A stretch of DNA of 64,000 bases from Corynespora cassiicola (lineage: Eukaryota > Ascomycota > Dothideomycetes > Pleosporales > Corynesporascaceae). Both the position numbers and the translations under genes were made by a program. A model generated the notes under the pieces. That model saw only the letters and a list, made by a program, of their open reading frames with translations. It did not search any database and was not told the origin of the DNA. The DNA is taken from positions 868,001 through 932,000 of the forward strand of contig JAEUWY010000008.1 in NCBI GenBank assembly GCA_022059125.1, written 5' to 3'. Shown piece by piece: positions 46,263-56,684 of this stretch (the stretch's first letter is position 1; each line of letters begins with the position of its first letter).

Positions 46263-47910
46263 GGGGAGCCAGGTGCAGTCAGGGGCAGCAAAGTCATGCA
46301 GCGGGTCGGCGGTGATGCGCGAGTAGCATAGTGTGTGCGTTCGGGCGTTGTTTGGGCACCGCCGGCTGCCACGGGCCATGGCATGGGAAATTTTCGAGGG
46401 AAGTGTTTATGCTTCTAGAAGACTACGGGGGCGGGCGACCCCTTTGGTAGGGCTGAAACGCCAGCTTCAATGAAAGTGATGACAAACGTACGTTCCTGTG
46501 TACTGTGTACCGTGCGGCCAGCCGGCCAGCCGGCCAGCCAGCGTGATCGGACGTGACCGGACGTGATGTGACGTGACAGAGGCCAAGTGCATGCTGGACG
46601 GACGATTCGCGCGCGCGCCCCGCCAGCCCCTCAGGCGGCCGTGTAGGTGCGTTGGTGGCCAGGCGGGCTGGGTAGGAGGTGCGGCGGGCGGTTAGGGAGG
46701 GGCAGCTCCCTGGAATCCGTGCGGCGTCGACGGGTCCGAGCGCGACTCCGAGGGAGGAGGCAGCATGAGATGATTTACGGAGCGCAGCTGGGCACCCCCG
46801 AGCTTGGGACAGGACGTTTTTCCCAGCGCGCCGGGAAGCTCTTGGGGGGGCTCTTGGGGGGCTCTTGGGGCTCTTGGGGAACGGCGACTGAGGAGCGTGC
46901 GACTGGCATCTCCCCTGGGCAGGCCGGGCGCTCCTCTGTCCTCCAGTGCTCCCCAGAGGCTCTCCCGCCTGTCACCCGCGCGCCGGCCAATCCCTCGACG
47001 CTCTGCTAGCCAGCCCCTCTGGCTGCCCTCGCCGGCCGTCTGCCTGCCTCGACGCCTGGCTGCCTCGACGCCTGGCCTGCCTGGCCTGCCTGGCTCGCCC
47101 TCGTCGTCGACGCGACGCTGCCCTTGCATCCCGGCCCACGCTGCAGCGGCGCTACGACGCTTCGGGCCTGGCGCTGCAGCCGCACCTCTTGCGCGAAGAC
47201 GTTTAACTCACCACCGAGCAGTTGTCGCCTGGCGATACACCAACCTCCGCCGACCTGCGAGCACTGTCCCTCCCCGCCCGACCCTCCAGCCCGCCCCGAC
47301 CCAGCGCCCACCACCGCCTCTCCCTCTCTCGCTGCCTGTCCCGCCGTGTCTGCTGTGCCCGCTGTGCGGCCGCGTGCTCTGCTCCCGGTAAGCCTCACGC
47401 CTGCCCTTTCACGCCCCTCCCGCTCCCATTTTCTTCTTTCATGTGCACCGCGTCCCCAACCGCTGCCGGCCTGCAATCCACCTCGCATGTCCGGCTGCCG
47501 CCCGGGGTGCCTCCCCCTCCCCTCGTCTCCTCGTCCCCTCCTCGCACATGCACTGCTTGCTGCACGCCTGCATCAAGGAGTAAGGTCCACCGTTTCCTCT
47601 TGGTCTGCTGCCAAAATCGCCGTGCGGTGCGGCAGCATCTGTGCCACCCGCAGCAGCAGCCGTACGCGTCGTACCGCGCTACCCAGTCGCACTGCAGCTA
47701 CCTCGACTTCCCAAACGGCTGCCATGGCTTTGTCTGCCTGCCGCCTTCTGGACCGAGACCTTGCGGCTGCAATCTCCATCATCCTGCAGCCCTCCCCACA
47801 AGGCCTTGAAAACCCACCACGCCGTCCTCTTGACCTGGCCCTTTGCATCTTCTCCGTTGCCTCTCCGTTGCGCCGCCCTCTCCACCCTCTGTCCCCGTGT
47901 CATCGCTGAT
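46263..47910. other. intergenic, GC-rich leader of the kelch gene
   Basis: Contains tandem GGCCAGCC units (about 46515-46541), four CTCTTGGGG-type units (about 46839-46879) and CCTGGC-type repeats near 47055-47100. The long frames from about 46800 to 47900 on both strands are compositional and lack motifs. Probably promoter and 5' leader of the next gene. Confidence 0.5.
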
Positions 47911-50900
47911 ATGCTTCCACTAGGCGTCATCGCTTATCCCTCTGTGTCAGCGAGCACCACTCCTTTGGGCGACCCTCCTTCCATCTGGAAGAAGTCGAGA
48001 TCCCCCACCCTCCAGCGCGCCCTGTCCAACCGGGAGCGAGCCTCTCACGAGACTGCAGCCTCTCCCGTTCGCGGCCATCGCAGGTTTCATTCGGCGATAC
48101 GCGCTGGCCATTCTGCCCACTGTCCCCCTCCTACTCCCATTCATTCCAGTCATTCGCCGCTTGCCGCCCGCCCCAAGCACGTTCCCATTGTTATACCGCA
48201 TTATGTTCCCATCGTAGCACCCAGAAGCCTCTGTAACTCGCCCGCGCTCAGCTCATCAAAGACCTCCACCGCCGCTTCCAGCCCGCGCCCAAGTCTCTCC
48301 AATTTCCCCCTCTCCGGCCATCGATCCACAGGCTCCGCTTCAAGTACTCGGTCTAGGCATGTCGAGATAGTCATACCGGACTGGGCTGCACCTATTCACC
48401 GTTTCTCCACCTCCCCCGTTGATCTTCACGCCGATTTTGAAGCATCCAAGCCACCCTTCGCCCCAACGTGGGACTATAGTCCGGCCAGTATGGCTCGCCA
48501 GACGCCAAACACGAGCCGGACGAATACCATCGACTCCCAGACTTCGGCTCCTTCACCCTCCCAGCTTTACTCGGATAACTTTCGCAGCGGGACAGCCACG
48601 TACACATCGAGTGTGAACAGCAGCACCACTAGCCTCCATCGCCAGGATGCTCATGATGGCATGCCCGAACGCCCGCCAACGTCAGCTACCTCCCGAACCC
48701 CCGGATCTGGAGTGGCTCCATCCCCCGCATTGATGCAGACCGCCGGTCTGGCGACGCCTTCGGGCTCCACTTCAGGCCTGTCCGGATTGGTATGCAATGT
48801 CCATCGAACCACGGGCCGCGAACCTCACCCTCTTGTCGGAGCGACTACCACCATCTTGGGCGACAAGCTGTACGTCTTCGGTGGGAGGAGACTGTCTAGG
48901 ACGCGGCCTCAACTCACGTCGGACTTATACGAACTTGACCTGGTGAAGCGCCATTGGACAAAGATTGATGCCAGAGGCGACATACCACCTCCCCGGTACT
49001 TTCACAGCGTCTGTGCACTGGGAGACACCAAGCTAGTCTGCTATGGCGGCATGTCTCCTGCAACCCAGCAGCAGAATGCTTCAGCCGCGGTCCTACAGGG
49101 AAATCCGGCCGATGCTCAACCCGAGGTCGTCGTCATGTCCGACGTTCACATCTATGACGTTCCTTCTCGGAGCTGGATGCACGTCACTACCACCGACTCC
49201 CCCCAGGGCCGGTATGCACACTGCGCCACCATCTTGCCCTCGTCCGCCAACTTTACGTCGACCAATTCTACGCTGGCAGCCATCCGCCACAACCCGTCGT
49301 CAATGAACCCGAACCAAGGGTCGATAGGTGTGCAGCTGAATGGTGAGGGCGGCGCAGAGATGGTCGTTGTTGGAGGCCAGGACAGTGCGAATCATTACAT
49401 TGAGCAGATCAGCGTGTTCAATCTGAGGAGCCTCACGTGGACGGCGACCAACACACTTGGCCGAAGCTGTGGTGCCTACAGAAGTGTGGTCGCGCCTCTC
49501 GCCAGCGTAGACCCGAAAACGATAGGGGCTGGTATCCGAAAAGGCAGCGAGGTCAGCCTCTCCGAAGAAGGTGCGCCCAAGGCCGAGGGGACATCCATGT
49601 TGATTTATTCCAACTATAACTTCCTGGACGTGAAGCTTGAGCTGCAGGTGCGACAGCCGGACGGCGCACTTGCAGAGAAGCCAATGCAGGGCAACTTTTC
49701 TCCACCTGGACTTAGATTTCCTAATGGCGGCGTCATCAACAATCATTTCGTAGTCAGCGGTACATTCTTGACCTCTTCCAAACAAGAGTATGCTCTGTGG
49801 GCCCTCGACCTCCGCACACTGAGCTGGGGTCGGATCGAAGCCGGCGGCAACATCTTCAGCCAAGGGAGCTGGAACAGAGGGATCTTGTGGAATCGCAGGA
49901 ATAGTTTTGTCATCTTAGGCAACCGAAAGCGAAGCCTTGTCGAGGACTATAACCACCGGCGAATCAACTTCTCCAACATCTGCGTAGTCGAATTGGAGGC
50001 CTTTGGGCTGTACGACAATCCTCGCAAGGTTTCCCCAAGCTCAGGTTTCACGTCGGTCAGCGCGCCCAGACGGACCGACGGTCTCGATCTGTTGGCAGGA
50101 GGCCGTATGCTATCTCCTGCAGCCACTAAGCTCGGTCAAGTGGCCCTTGGCATGCGCGAACTCGCTGACATGGACTTCCTCGCTATACATGGCGAACGGA
50201 TCCCGGTGAACTCTCATCTGATCGCCAGGCGGTGGGGCCCGTATTTCAACCAACTGTTGCGCGAAAGCTCGATAGTGCACGAGAACTCGGATACAGTTAC
50301 TCTGCGGCCGACCGCTGGAATGCATCCCTCCCGCAATTCGAGCATCACAATCACGCCCTCGATAAGAACTACCTATTCAGCGGCAACTACACTGACTAAC
50401 AATACTGTAACGTCTTCGGAATCGACAGCGAACACGGCAATCAACTCATCGTTCTCACCCCCCGATCTGGAGGCGCAACCGCCATCCCAACGGCCCCGTA
50501 CGCTTTACCTTCCACACACACAACTAACCATCCAGGCCCTCGTTTTCTTCTTGTACACGTCGTCCCTGCCACCGCAGGACTCGCCGCTGTGCACGCCGCA
50601 AATTCTGTGCTCCCTTTTGCAACTCGCCCGACCGTACCACATCGACGGACTCCTCGAAGCCATCATCGAGCGTTTACATATCCTGCTGGATAACAGAAAC
50701 ACTGCGGCGATTTTCAATGCCGCTGCCATGGCGGCGGGTGGTGGCTCGGCCGTAGCGTTCCTCGGAGCGAATGGAATCTCGACGAATGGAACTTCGAACG
50801 GATCCCTGGACCTTTCGGATGCGGCGAACGGTACCAATGGCGAAGATGCAGCCGAAAGATCACTTGACCCCGCCTTGCGGGCGCTTCGAATCAACACGGA

Positions 50901-51174
50901 CGTGAATATCCATCACGACGATGAAGTCAGCTCCGCAACTTCGGCATCTACCTCGGCGTCCGCCTCCGATGCAGGCGATGGTAGCGGCATCGGGAGCGAA
51001 CGAGAGGTATGGGGGGGCGAGATGAGCGCTGTTGTAGGCTTACAAAAGCGAGGGCTGCGCGGCCTAATGGAGGGCCGCAGGATCCGCGAAATGAGCAGAG
51101 GCCCATCGAGAAGCCGAGACGAGGGAGGTGCTAACGGCGATGGCGTCGGCCTGGGCCTCCTCTCAGCAAACTAG
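47911..51174 (+). CDS. kelch/BTB protein, Ral2/LZTR1-like
   Basis: A single exon, 1087 residues from the ATG at 47911. A second in-frame ATG at 48490 (MARQTPNTSRT, 894 residues) may be the true start, since the first 190 residues are Ser/Pro/Arg-rich and without motifs. Kelch repeats run from about residue 310: HPLVGATTTILGDKLYVFGGRR, YELDLVKRHWTKI, PPPRYFHSVCALGDTKLVCYGG, HIYDVPSRSWMHV, MVVVGGQDSANHY and SVFNLRSLTWT. A BTB-like fold follows (FLAIHGERIPVNSHLIARR, then LPHTQLTIQALVFFLYTSSLP and QLARPYHIDGLLEAII), split by a Ser/Thr-rich insert. Fission yeast Ral2 has this kelch architecture and acts in Ras1 activation; human LZTR1 directs Ras ubiquitination via Cul3. A role in Ras signalling is inferred. 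Confidence 0.85.
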   Translation: MLPLGVIAYPSVSASTTPLGDPPSIWKKSRSPTLQRALSNRERASHETAASPVRGHRRFHSAIRAGHSAHCPPPTPIHSSHSPLAARPKHVPIVIPHYVPIVAPRSLCNSPALSSSKTSTAASSPRPSLSNFPLSGHRSTGSASSTRSRHVEIVIPDWAAPIHRFSTSPVDLHADFEASKPPFAPTWDYSPASMARQTPNTSRTNTIDSQTSAPSPSQLYSDNFRSGTATYTSSVNSSTTSLHRQDAHDGMPERPPTSATSRTPGSGVAPSPALMQTAGLATPSGSTSGLSGLVCNVHRTTGREPHPLVGATTTILGDKLYVFGGRRLSRTRPQLTSDLYELDLVKRHWTKIDARGDIPPPRYFHSVCALGDTKLVCYGGMSPATQQQNASAAVLQGNPADAQPEVVVMSDVHIYDVPSRSWMHVTTTDSPQGRYAHCATILPSSANFTSTNSTLAAIRHNPSSMNPNQGSIGVQLNGEGGAEMVVVGGQDSANHYIEQISVFNLRSLTWTATNTLGRSCGAYRSVVAPLASVDPKTIGAGIRKGSEVSLSEEGAPKAEGTSMLIYSNYNFLDVKLELQVRQPDGALAEKPMQGNFSPPGLRFPNGGVINNHFVVSGTFLTSSKQEYALWALDLRTLSWGRIEAGGNIFSQGSWNRGILWNRRNSFVILGNRKRSLVEDYNHRRINFSNICVVELEAFGLYDNPRKVSPSSGFTSVSAPRRTDGLDLLAGGRMLSPAATKLGQVALGMRELADMDFLAIHGERIPVNSHLIARRWGPYFNQLLRESSIVHENSDTVTLRPTAGMHPSRNSSITITPSIRTTYSAATTLTNNTVTSSESTANTAINSSFSPPDLEAQPPSQRPRTLYLPHTQLTIQALVFFLYTSSLPPQDSPLCTPQILCSLLQLARPYHIDGLLEAIIERLHILLDNRNTAAIFNAAAMAAGGGSAVAFLGANGISTNGTSNGSLDLSDAANGTNGEDAAERSLDPALRALRINTDVNIHHDDEVSSATSASTSASASDAGDGSGIGSEREVWGGEMSAVVGLQKRGLRGLMEGRRIREMSRGPSRSRDEGGANGDGVGLGLLSAN

Positions 51175-52191
51175 ATTTTACGAAAGCGGATGCTCACTCT
51201 TCAGCCACAATAGCAGCATTAGTCTTATGAGTTTGGAGTATGCGGCGTTCCTGCGGGTTTTGTCGACGCCCTGTTTTGGACCAGTTGTTTATACTATTCT
51301 GGGACTCTTCTTGGACGAAATGGAGGACGAGGGATATTGATATCACAAGCTTAGGGTTTGCTGGTTTGCGACGATGCATTTTGACGGAGAACATGGATCT
51401 GGCCACATATACTGCCTCTTTTTTTTTTGCCCCGGCTCGTTTTTTCTTCTTTTGGAAATCCTTCACTTCTTGCACATCCCTTTATCCAATACACTGCTTT
51501 CACGGACGGCTAGTCAGCGACTTTTTGTTTTACATTATTATCAACTTCTACCGCCTTATGTTCTGCTTCGATGACGACCTCTTTTTTTTTCCTTTTACAT
51601 TATAGCTAGATGGGAGTGGGGCAGGTAAGGGTCTATTTGTCCTCTTTTTTTCTGTGAGTTGGATAGATTATATCATTGTTATACCTCTATTTGTTTCTGC
51701 CCATCTATACTTGTAAGCTCGCTTTGTGCCGGAGCTCTCATTATTCACATAGGTTCCTTCACGTTCGTCTTGGTTCATTCAGGCCGCCCAGGTGTCTGTG
51801 TGCCACCGCCACCGCCGCCGCCGCCGCTCCAGCCCTTTACTTGTTCGTTTGTCTCGGCTTCGTATCCGTACGATACAAGATTGTTGGTTGGGTATCTATG
51901 TGCTTTGCTTCTCGGCCTAGATGGTGGGAGAATGCTGATGTGTAGCTGTAGGTGTGCTTTCGGCGTGGCATGTCCTCGATATGCCGAAAGAGTGGATAGG
52001 CGTATTTCTTGGTGCGCCTCCGGGCCCGGCCTCTCCTCTCTCCCTTCTCCAAGCCGAACGACCATCCCTGACGAGTAAAAAATGCCTTGTACCAAATTGC
52101 CCGCCTTATGCGACGGCGCACCGCAGTGCCCCCTTTCGCCCCGGCCTGGCCTGGTTGTTACGTTACTCTGGCTGACTGGTTGGCTGGCTGC
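51175..52191. other. intergenic between convergent genes
   Basis: T-rich 3' region of the kelch gene with several T runs (51418-51428, 51580-51590), then a CCGCCG repeat at about 51802-51825. No gene seen. Confidence 0.5.
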
Positions 52192-52632
52192 TCAATACCT
52201 CCACCGGTGCATATCCGGCGTCACGGCAACGGCGTCTGGCACGGCGACCTTGGGCGTATACGGGGGCGGGGGCGGTGTCGTCGCAGCCGCGTACTCTGGC
52301 GGGACGGACGCGGAGACGGCCGAGTCGTAGTGCACAGTCGCCGTCGTGGTGGTGACTGTGCACTGGCTGAGACGCAAGTGCTTGAGCGCCTCGCGCTGCT
52401 GGTGATTGTGCAGGCGCACGTTGTAGGCCAGGCGGGCGCGCTTGCGCTTCGAGTAGCGCAGGCAGAGCAGGAAGATGAGGAGCAGCTTTAGGATTATTAC
52501 GGCCATTATTATGATGATGATGGCGGTGCGGTGGGTGGGGCACGAGGAGGAGGAGGAGGAGGAGGAGGAGGAGGAGTCGGGGCAGGTGGACCAGCGTTTT
52601 GTGATGGGGAGGGGGCGAGTGGAGGGGGCCAT
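52192..52632 (-). CDS. small single-pass membrane protein
   Basis: An intron-free frame of 146 residues from the ATG at 52632 (MAPSTRPLPI). The order is: a short N-terminus, an 11-residue Ser tract encoded by the triplet repeat at 52544-52576, CPTHRTA, one strongly hydrophobic helix (IIIIIMAVIILKLLLIFLLCL, about 45-65), then a basic stop-transfer segment (RYSKRKRARLAYNVRLHNHQ). The tail is Thr/Val-rich and ends with a Pro run (TPPPPPYTPK) containing PPPY, which could bind a WW-domain protein such as a Rsp5-type ligase (inference). The positive-inside rule puts the C-terminus in the cytosol. I recognise no family. Open length and ordered layout favour a real gene. Confidence 0.6.
   Translation of the reverse strand: MAPSTRPLPITKRWSTCPDSSSSSSSSSSSCPTHRTAIIIIIMAVIILKLLLIFLLCLRYSKRKRARLAYNVRLHNHQQREALKHLRLSQCTVTTTTATVHYDSAVSASVPPEYAAATTPPPPPYTPKVAVPDAVAVTPDMHRWRY
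52544..52576. repeat. GAG triplet microsatellite (11 units)
   Basis: Eleven perfect GAG triplets on the + strand. Read on the minus strand in the small membrane protein they encode Ser 11 times (TCC), so the repeat is probably length-variable coding sequence. Confidence 0.95.
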
Positions 52633-55600
52633 GGTTGGCGGAAGGCGGTGGGGTGGAGTATGTGGGTGTGGGATGTGTATAGGCGTGTGTGTATAGAGAT
52701 GCCTATCTCTGTGTCTTGGCCGGGTCGTCAGGACCGCGATGCGATGCGATGCGATGCGAAGCGAAGCGCAACCAGACGAACACGCTCGTTCTTTTAACCT
52801 CGCCCACGGCCAGATGCAACGACGACTAAACGGGACAAAATGCGGATGGAGGATTCTGCCTCTGCTCTGCCTCACGCGGTTCCGCGTTCGCACCGGTCAA
52901 TCAGAGAAAACCCCGGTGAGAATGTGCCTGAGATGCCTGTCGGTGTGCGGCATACACACATAGGCAGTACATTACATGCTGTACATGCATGTAGGCAGGC
53001 CTGCAGGCGTGCCTCGCTTGTCTGGTTCCTTGCACCGCCCCCACCCACCCGAGCGAAAACAGCCTCGCCAACATGCTATGCATGCATGGGTTGTATGCGC
53101 CTGCGCCTGCGCCTACTCCTGTGACTGTGACTGTGCCGCGGGAATGCTTTTGCCTTGGAGCCTGCGAGGGAGGAAGGCCTTCTTTTTTGGAGATTTTCGG
53201 AAGAGTGAGGATGAGGGCGAGCTGTTGTTCTGCGAGGGGATGCCATTGGGTCGCTCCTTCCTCTCCATCCGGAATGGGTGGGCAGGTGAAGACATTGGAC
53301 TATGGTCGAACAGTTGGGTGGGGAAAAGGTTAGGATCAAAGTTGGTTGCCGTTGGGCTAGTGAGGGGGTTTGCGCAGTGAAAGGTGGTGGTGATAGGTGG
53401 GCATGCGTGTGATGGGATGTATGTGTGTGACTCTCGTGAGCGTCTCGAGCATGCTGCAGCGAACGAAACGACGACGGGACACGGGTACAACACAACGAAA
53501 GGAGGAGAAGAAAAACTCGGCCCCGTGGGTCAAGCGGGCGGGCGCATGACACTGCCTTTTTCGATATGGTGCCGTGTACGCAGTGCTTGCAGGGCGGGCT
53601 CCATCTCGAGACTGTCGCGAGTAACCGTCTAGGCGCATACGGGTGAGAAGCTGCAGCATCAATGTGGACGGAAAGGATGCACACCACGTCCCAGCGCGGA
53701 CAAAGCAGACTGACGCCATCACCTATTCTGGGATCAAAAGGAACCGCAATGGCTGTAGGAATCCGGCCATGTGCGCGACTGTGCCTGAGCGAGCGAGCAC
53801 CTGCACGGAGAATTAAAAAAAAGTATTGCCGCGCCTCATTTAGGCGCTCTTGCTTCCTTCATGCAACCCTCGCCGCCCGCGCCATCCATAAATGTCCGCT
53901 AAGCCATGTTCTTTTGTTCCCAAAGCATCCAGCAGCAGGTGGTCTTTTTTTTCCCCCTTTGCTCGCGTACTGCTTCTGTAGGTACATCTTGGCAAGTGGC
54001 AGAGGTGTTGTTGATAGTCATAGGCAGGGTTCGGCAATTCAAAGGCGTGACTATTTGTGTTGGACGCTGCCCTCGTGCGGGATCTATCGCTTGTCTTGTT
54101 GGACTTGAGGGTAGCCTGGGGGCGACGAACATGTAGTCACCTGTGGGAAATGGTGGTTGCGACGGCATACATCTGGCCTGTGAGAAGACCGCGGACCCAG
54201 ACGCCGCTATACAAACCAAAAGTGTAAACTCTACCTTGGTTACGTCTTGGCTGCGAGTGGTTTGGCCCGACGACTCTGCACCATGCGCTGCTTATGAATG
54301 CGGCTCCGATGTAGGACCTCACCCCGTCTAGGGCCTAGGCTGTCTGCCCTTTCATGCCTGGGCAGGAAGGACTGTTCCATAGTTTGCGTTGCCGTCCGTG
54401 TCCTCGTTTGTGGCTGGACCCGAGCATGGCCCAAGGCGGTTATGGCGTGGAGGGCGCTCGAACCACGCGATGCACGACGCGATCAGCCCTTGGGCAGGAG
54501 AAAAGAAGGCGCTAACAACCTCTTTGACCATAGCACCCATATGCCAACTTTGCCGACTGAGTCGGGCATCGATCGTGGTTCCCCGTAATCGTCTGCATGC
54601 AAGCGAATGGAGGGGAAGCGTCTGGGCATGCCGTCCGGACGCCTGGGATGGTGGACTGACATTAAGATTTCCAAGGTTCCCAGCTGCCTACCGATGAGAG
54701 ACGGGCAGTCGCAAAACCCTGCATGGTACGCGTCCGGATGCTCGTCTGGAAGTAGAAGCCGGTCCCTAGGTGGCGACAGCGTGCAGCTACCACACGTAGT
54801 AGGTTCGGGCGCCCAAGGGACGAGGGAGCCTTACGGTCTGGTCAACTAATAGTCTCTTGAAAAAAGGACGATTGGAAACAAAAGCCAGAGGGACGGGAGT
54901 GGCGAGATTGGCGGCTGAAGTGCGGAAAGGGGCTGGGGGTCTGTATATAGTTGGCGCTAGGAAAGCGCTGCGCAGCTTCGAGAAGCAGTCGTTGGCCGAG
55001 GTTTCTCAGAAAGAGCGGCCGACCTTGCTCCTTCCCTTTGAGGAGAAGAGGGCAGGCAGGAGCGGGCAGGAGCGGGCAGGATTGCACCTGCATCTCCTTG
55101 CGGAGCGACCATCAGGTGGCCTGCCATCGCCGTCCACGGGCACCCAACCGCGTCTTCTCGCCCATCTTTGCCATACCCCTGGGCCCCGTGAGCATCAGGG
55201 CTGGATCGAAGCCGAACCGGTTGCGAACGCGAGATTCCCACCGCAGAGAAGATGGAGAGGTTGCAGCAAGCTTCATGCTCGTCCCAGGCGCCATGTTTGG
55301 AAACATAGTAAAGCTTGGCTGTGGCCTGGTACGTGAAACCGCATCCGAAGGTTACCGTCCTGTGTGGTGGTTGGGGACCAGGTAGACTTTGGGCCGGCGC
55401 AGGACACAGGACTAACTCGTTGATGACAGAAACACGACGCGATTGCGTGCCTCGTTCATACCGCGGAGAGAGGCTGTGGAGGCGTCTGCCGCTGGGACAT
55501 GTCGCCTCGTCCCTTGTGTTCTGGGGTATTCGTCATGACGTGCATACAATCTCCGATTACCCTCGACATTTTTCCCTCTGGCGTGCTCCACTCCCACACG

Positions 55601-56684
55601 GGACAGAAAGTCGTCTCCTCTGCTGGCACGTGCTGCAAGCGACGGCGATTCAGTTGGCCCTCCACCTGCCTGATTGCAGGCGTCAGTTGAGATCTAGAAA
55701 CAGCGTTTGGACGCGGTGCAGGCCGCAGGGGGGGCGGTGATGTGAGGTCGGAAGCCACCCGAAACTCGTTTGGCTCGCCTTCAAAAACGTGCTGCGACAG
55801 TCGGATGCTGTTTTTCCTTTGTGGCACCGGCAGGGGCCGTATACAAACGTTGACTGTGGCTGCCTTCGAAGCAATCGGCTTGATGGCCATCCAAGATTGT
55901 AGGGTGCTGCAAATCGGACACTCCATTGTTTTGAGTTCCAGACGGTGGGACAGACTTTCAAGGTGTACCCTCGAGGCCGACCGATCGCTGCCGGGATGGG
56001 CACAGACTATCGGCCAAGTGCCGTTCCAACTCAACAAGACAGGAAGACTTCGCGACTCGTGATTTGGGAATGCGAGCCCTTTCGAACCGCTGACAGTTTA
56101 CTGCTTGCCTTGCGATAACCGTTCGCGCCCTGAATGCCATTGATCGAACCTCCGCCGCCCATCTGCTGCGCCCAACAACCCCAAGCCCAACAGCATCCAG
56201 TGCCTTTGTTCAAGACCCTTCTCCCCGTGGCCCACATGTTAACATCGACATGGCCGACATTCATGCACATCCACGTCCGGCAATGCGCTTCCGGTCCATG
56301 GAGGGGGGATGCACTGCACATCATGAGGGCCCTCTTGGCTCACGCGCTTTTTTCCGTGCTGTCTCCAGCAGCCGTGTCAGGATCTGTGCCGAAGAAGAGC
56401 GGAGAGACAGGCACCACCAGCGTCGTGTCAGTCCTCGGAGTAAATGCGGGCAATTTCGATTGGCTCGCACACTAAGAAAACCTCCGGCAAGCAGCCGGGC
56501 CGCTCTAATGCCAGGCCAGTGTCAAGTCGACATGCCAGTGCCGGTGTAGTCTAGCTTCCCGACTGTGCCCTCTTCTGTCACCGATCTCCTCGTCCCTTTC
56601 CATCTTCACCTCACCTTCACGCACCGCGTGTGATGCATACATGCCTTCTTCTTCTCTTGTTGCCCATCACCAAACCTCCATAGG
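52633..56684. other. 4 kb gene-free gap
   Basis: No supported gene. Frames are short or overlapping, and Pro/Arg/His-rich. The longest (53076-53687 and 55456-56037, minus) show no motifs. Small tandem repeats occur: GCGAT/GCGAA (52736-52765), GCGCCT (about 53097-53114) and GGCAGGAGCG (about 55054-55080). Confidence 0.5.
52736..52765. repeat. GCGAT/GCGAA pentamer tandem repeat
   Basis: Four GCGAT units followed by two GCGAA units, in the upstream region of the small membrane protein. Confidence 0.85.

Noticed and set aside
46800..47909. Long overlapping frames upstream of the kelch gene
   Set aside because: Compositional (Pro/Arg/Ala/Ser), with short repeats and no motif in any frame.
53076..53687. 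203-residue minus frame
   Set aside because: His/Ser/Arg-rich low complexity with two other frames open over the same bases; no motif.
55456..56037. 193-residue minus frame containing CPIC
   Set aside because: Only one CxxC, a competing + strand frame over the same bases, and no RING or zinc-finger spacing.
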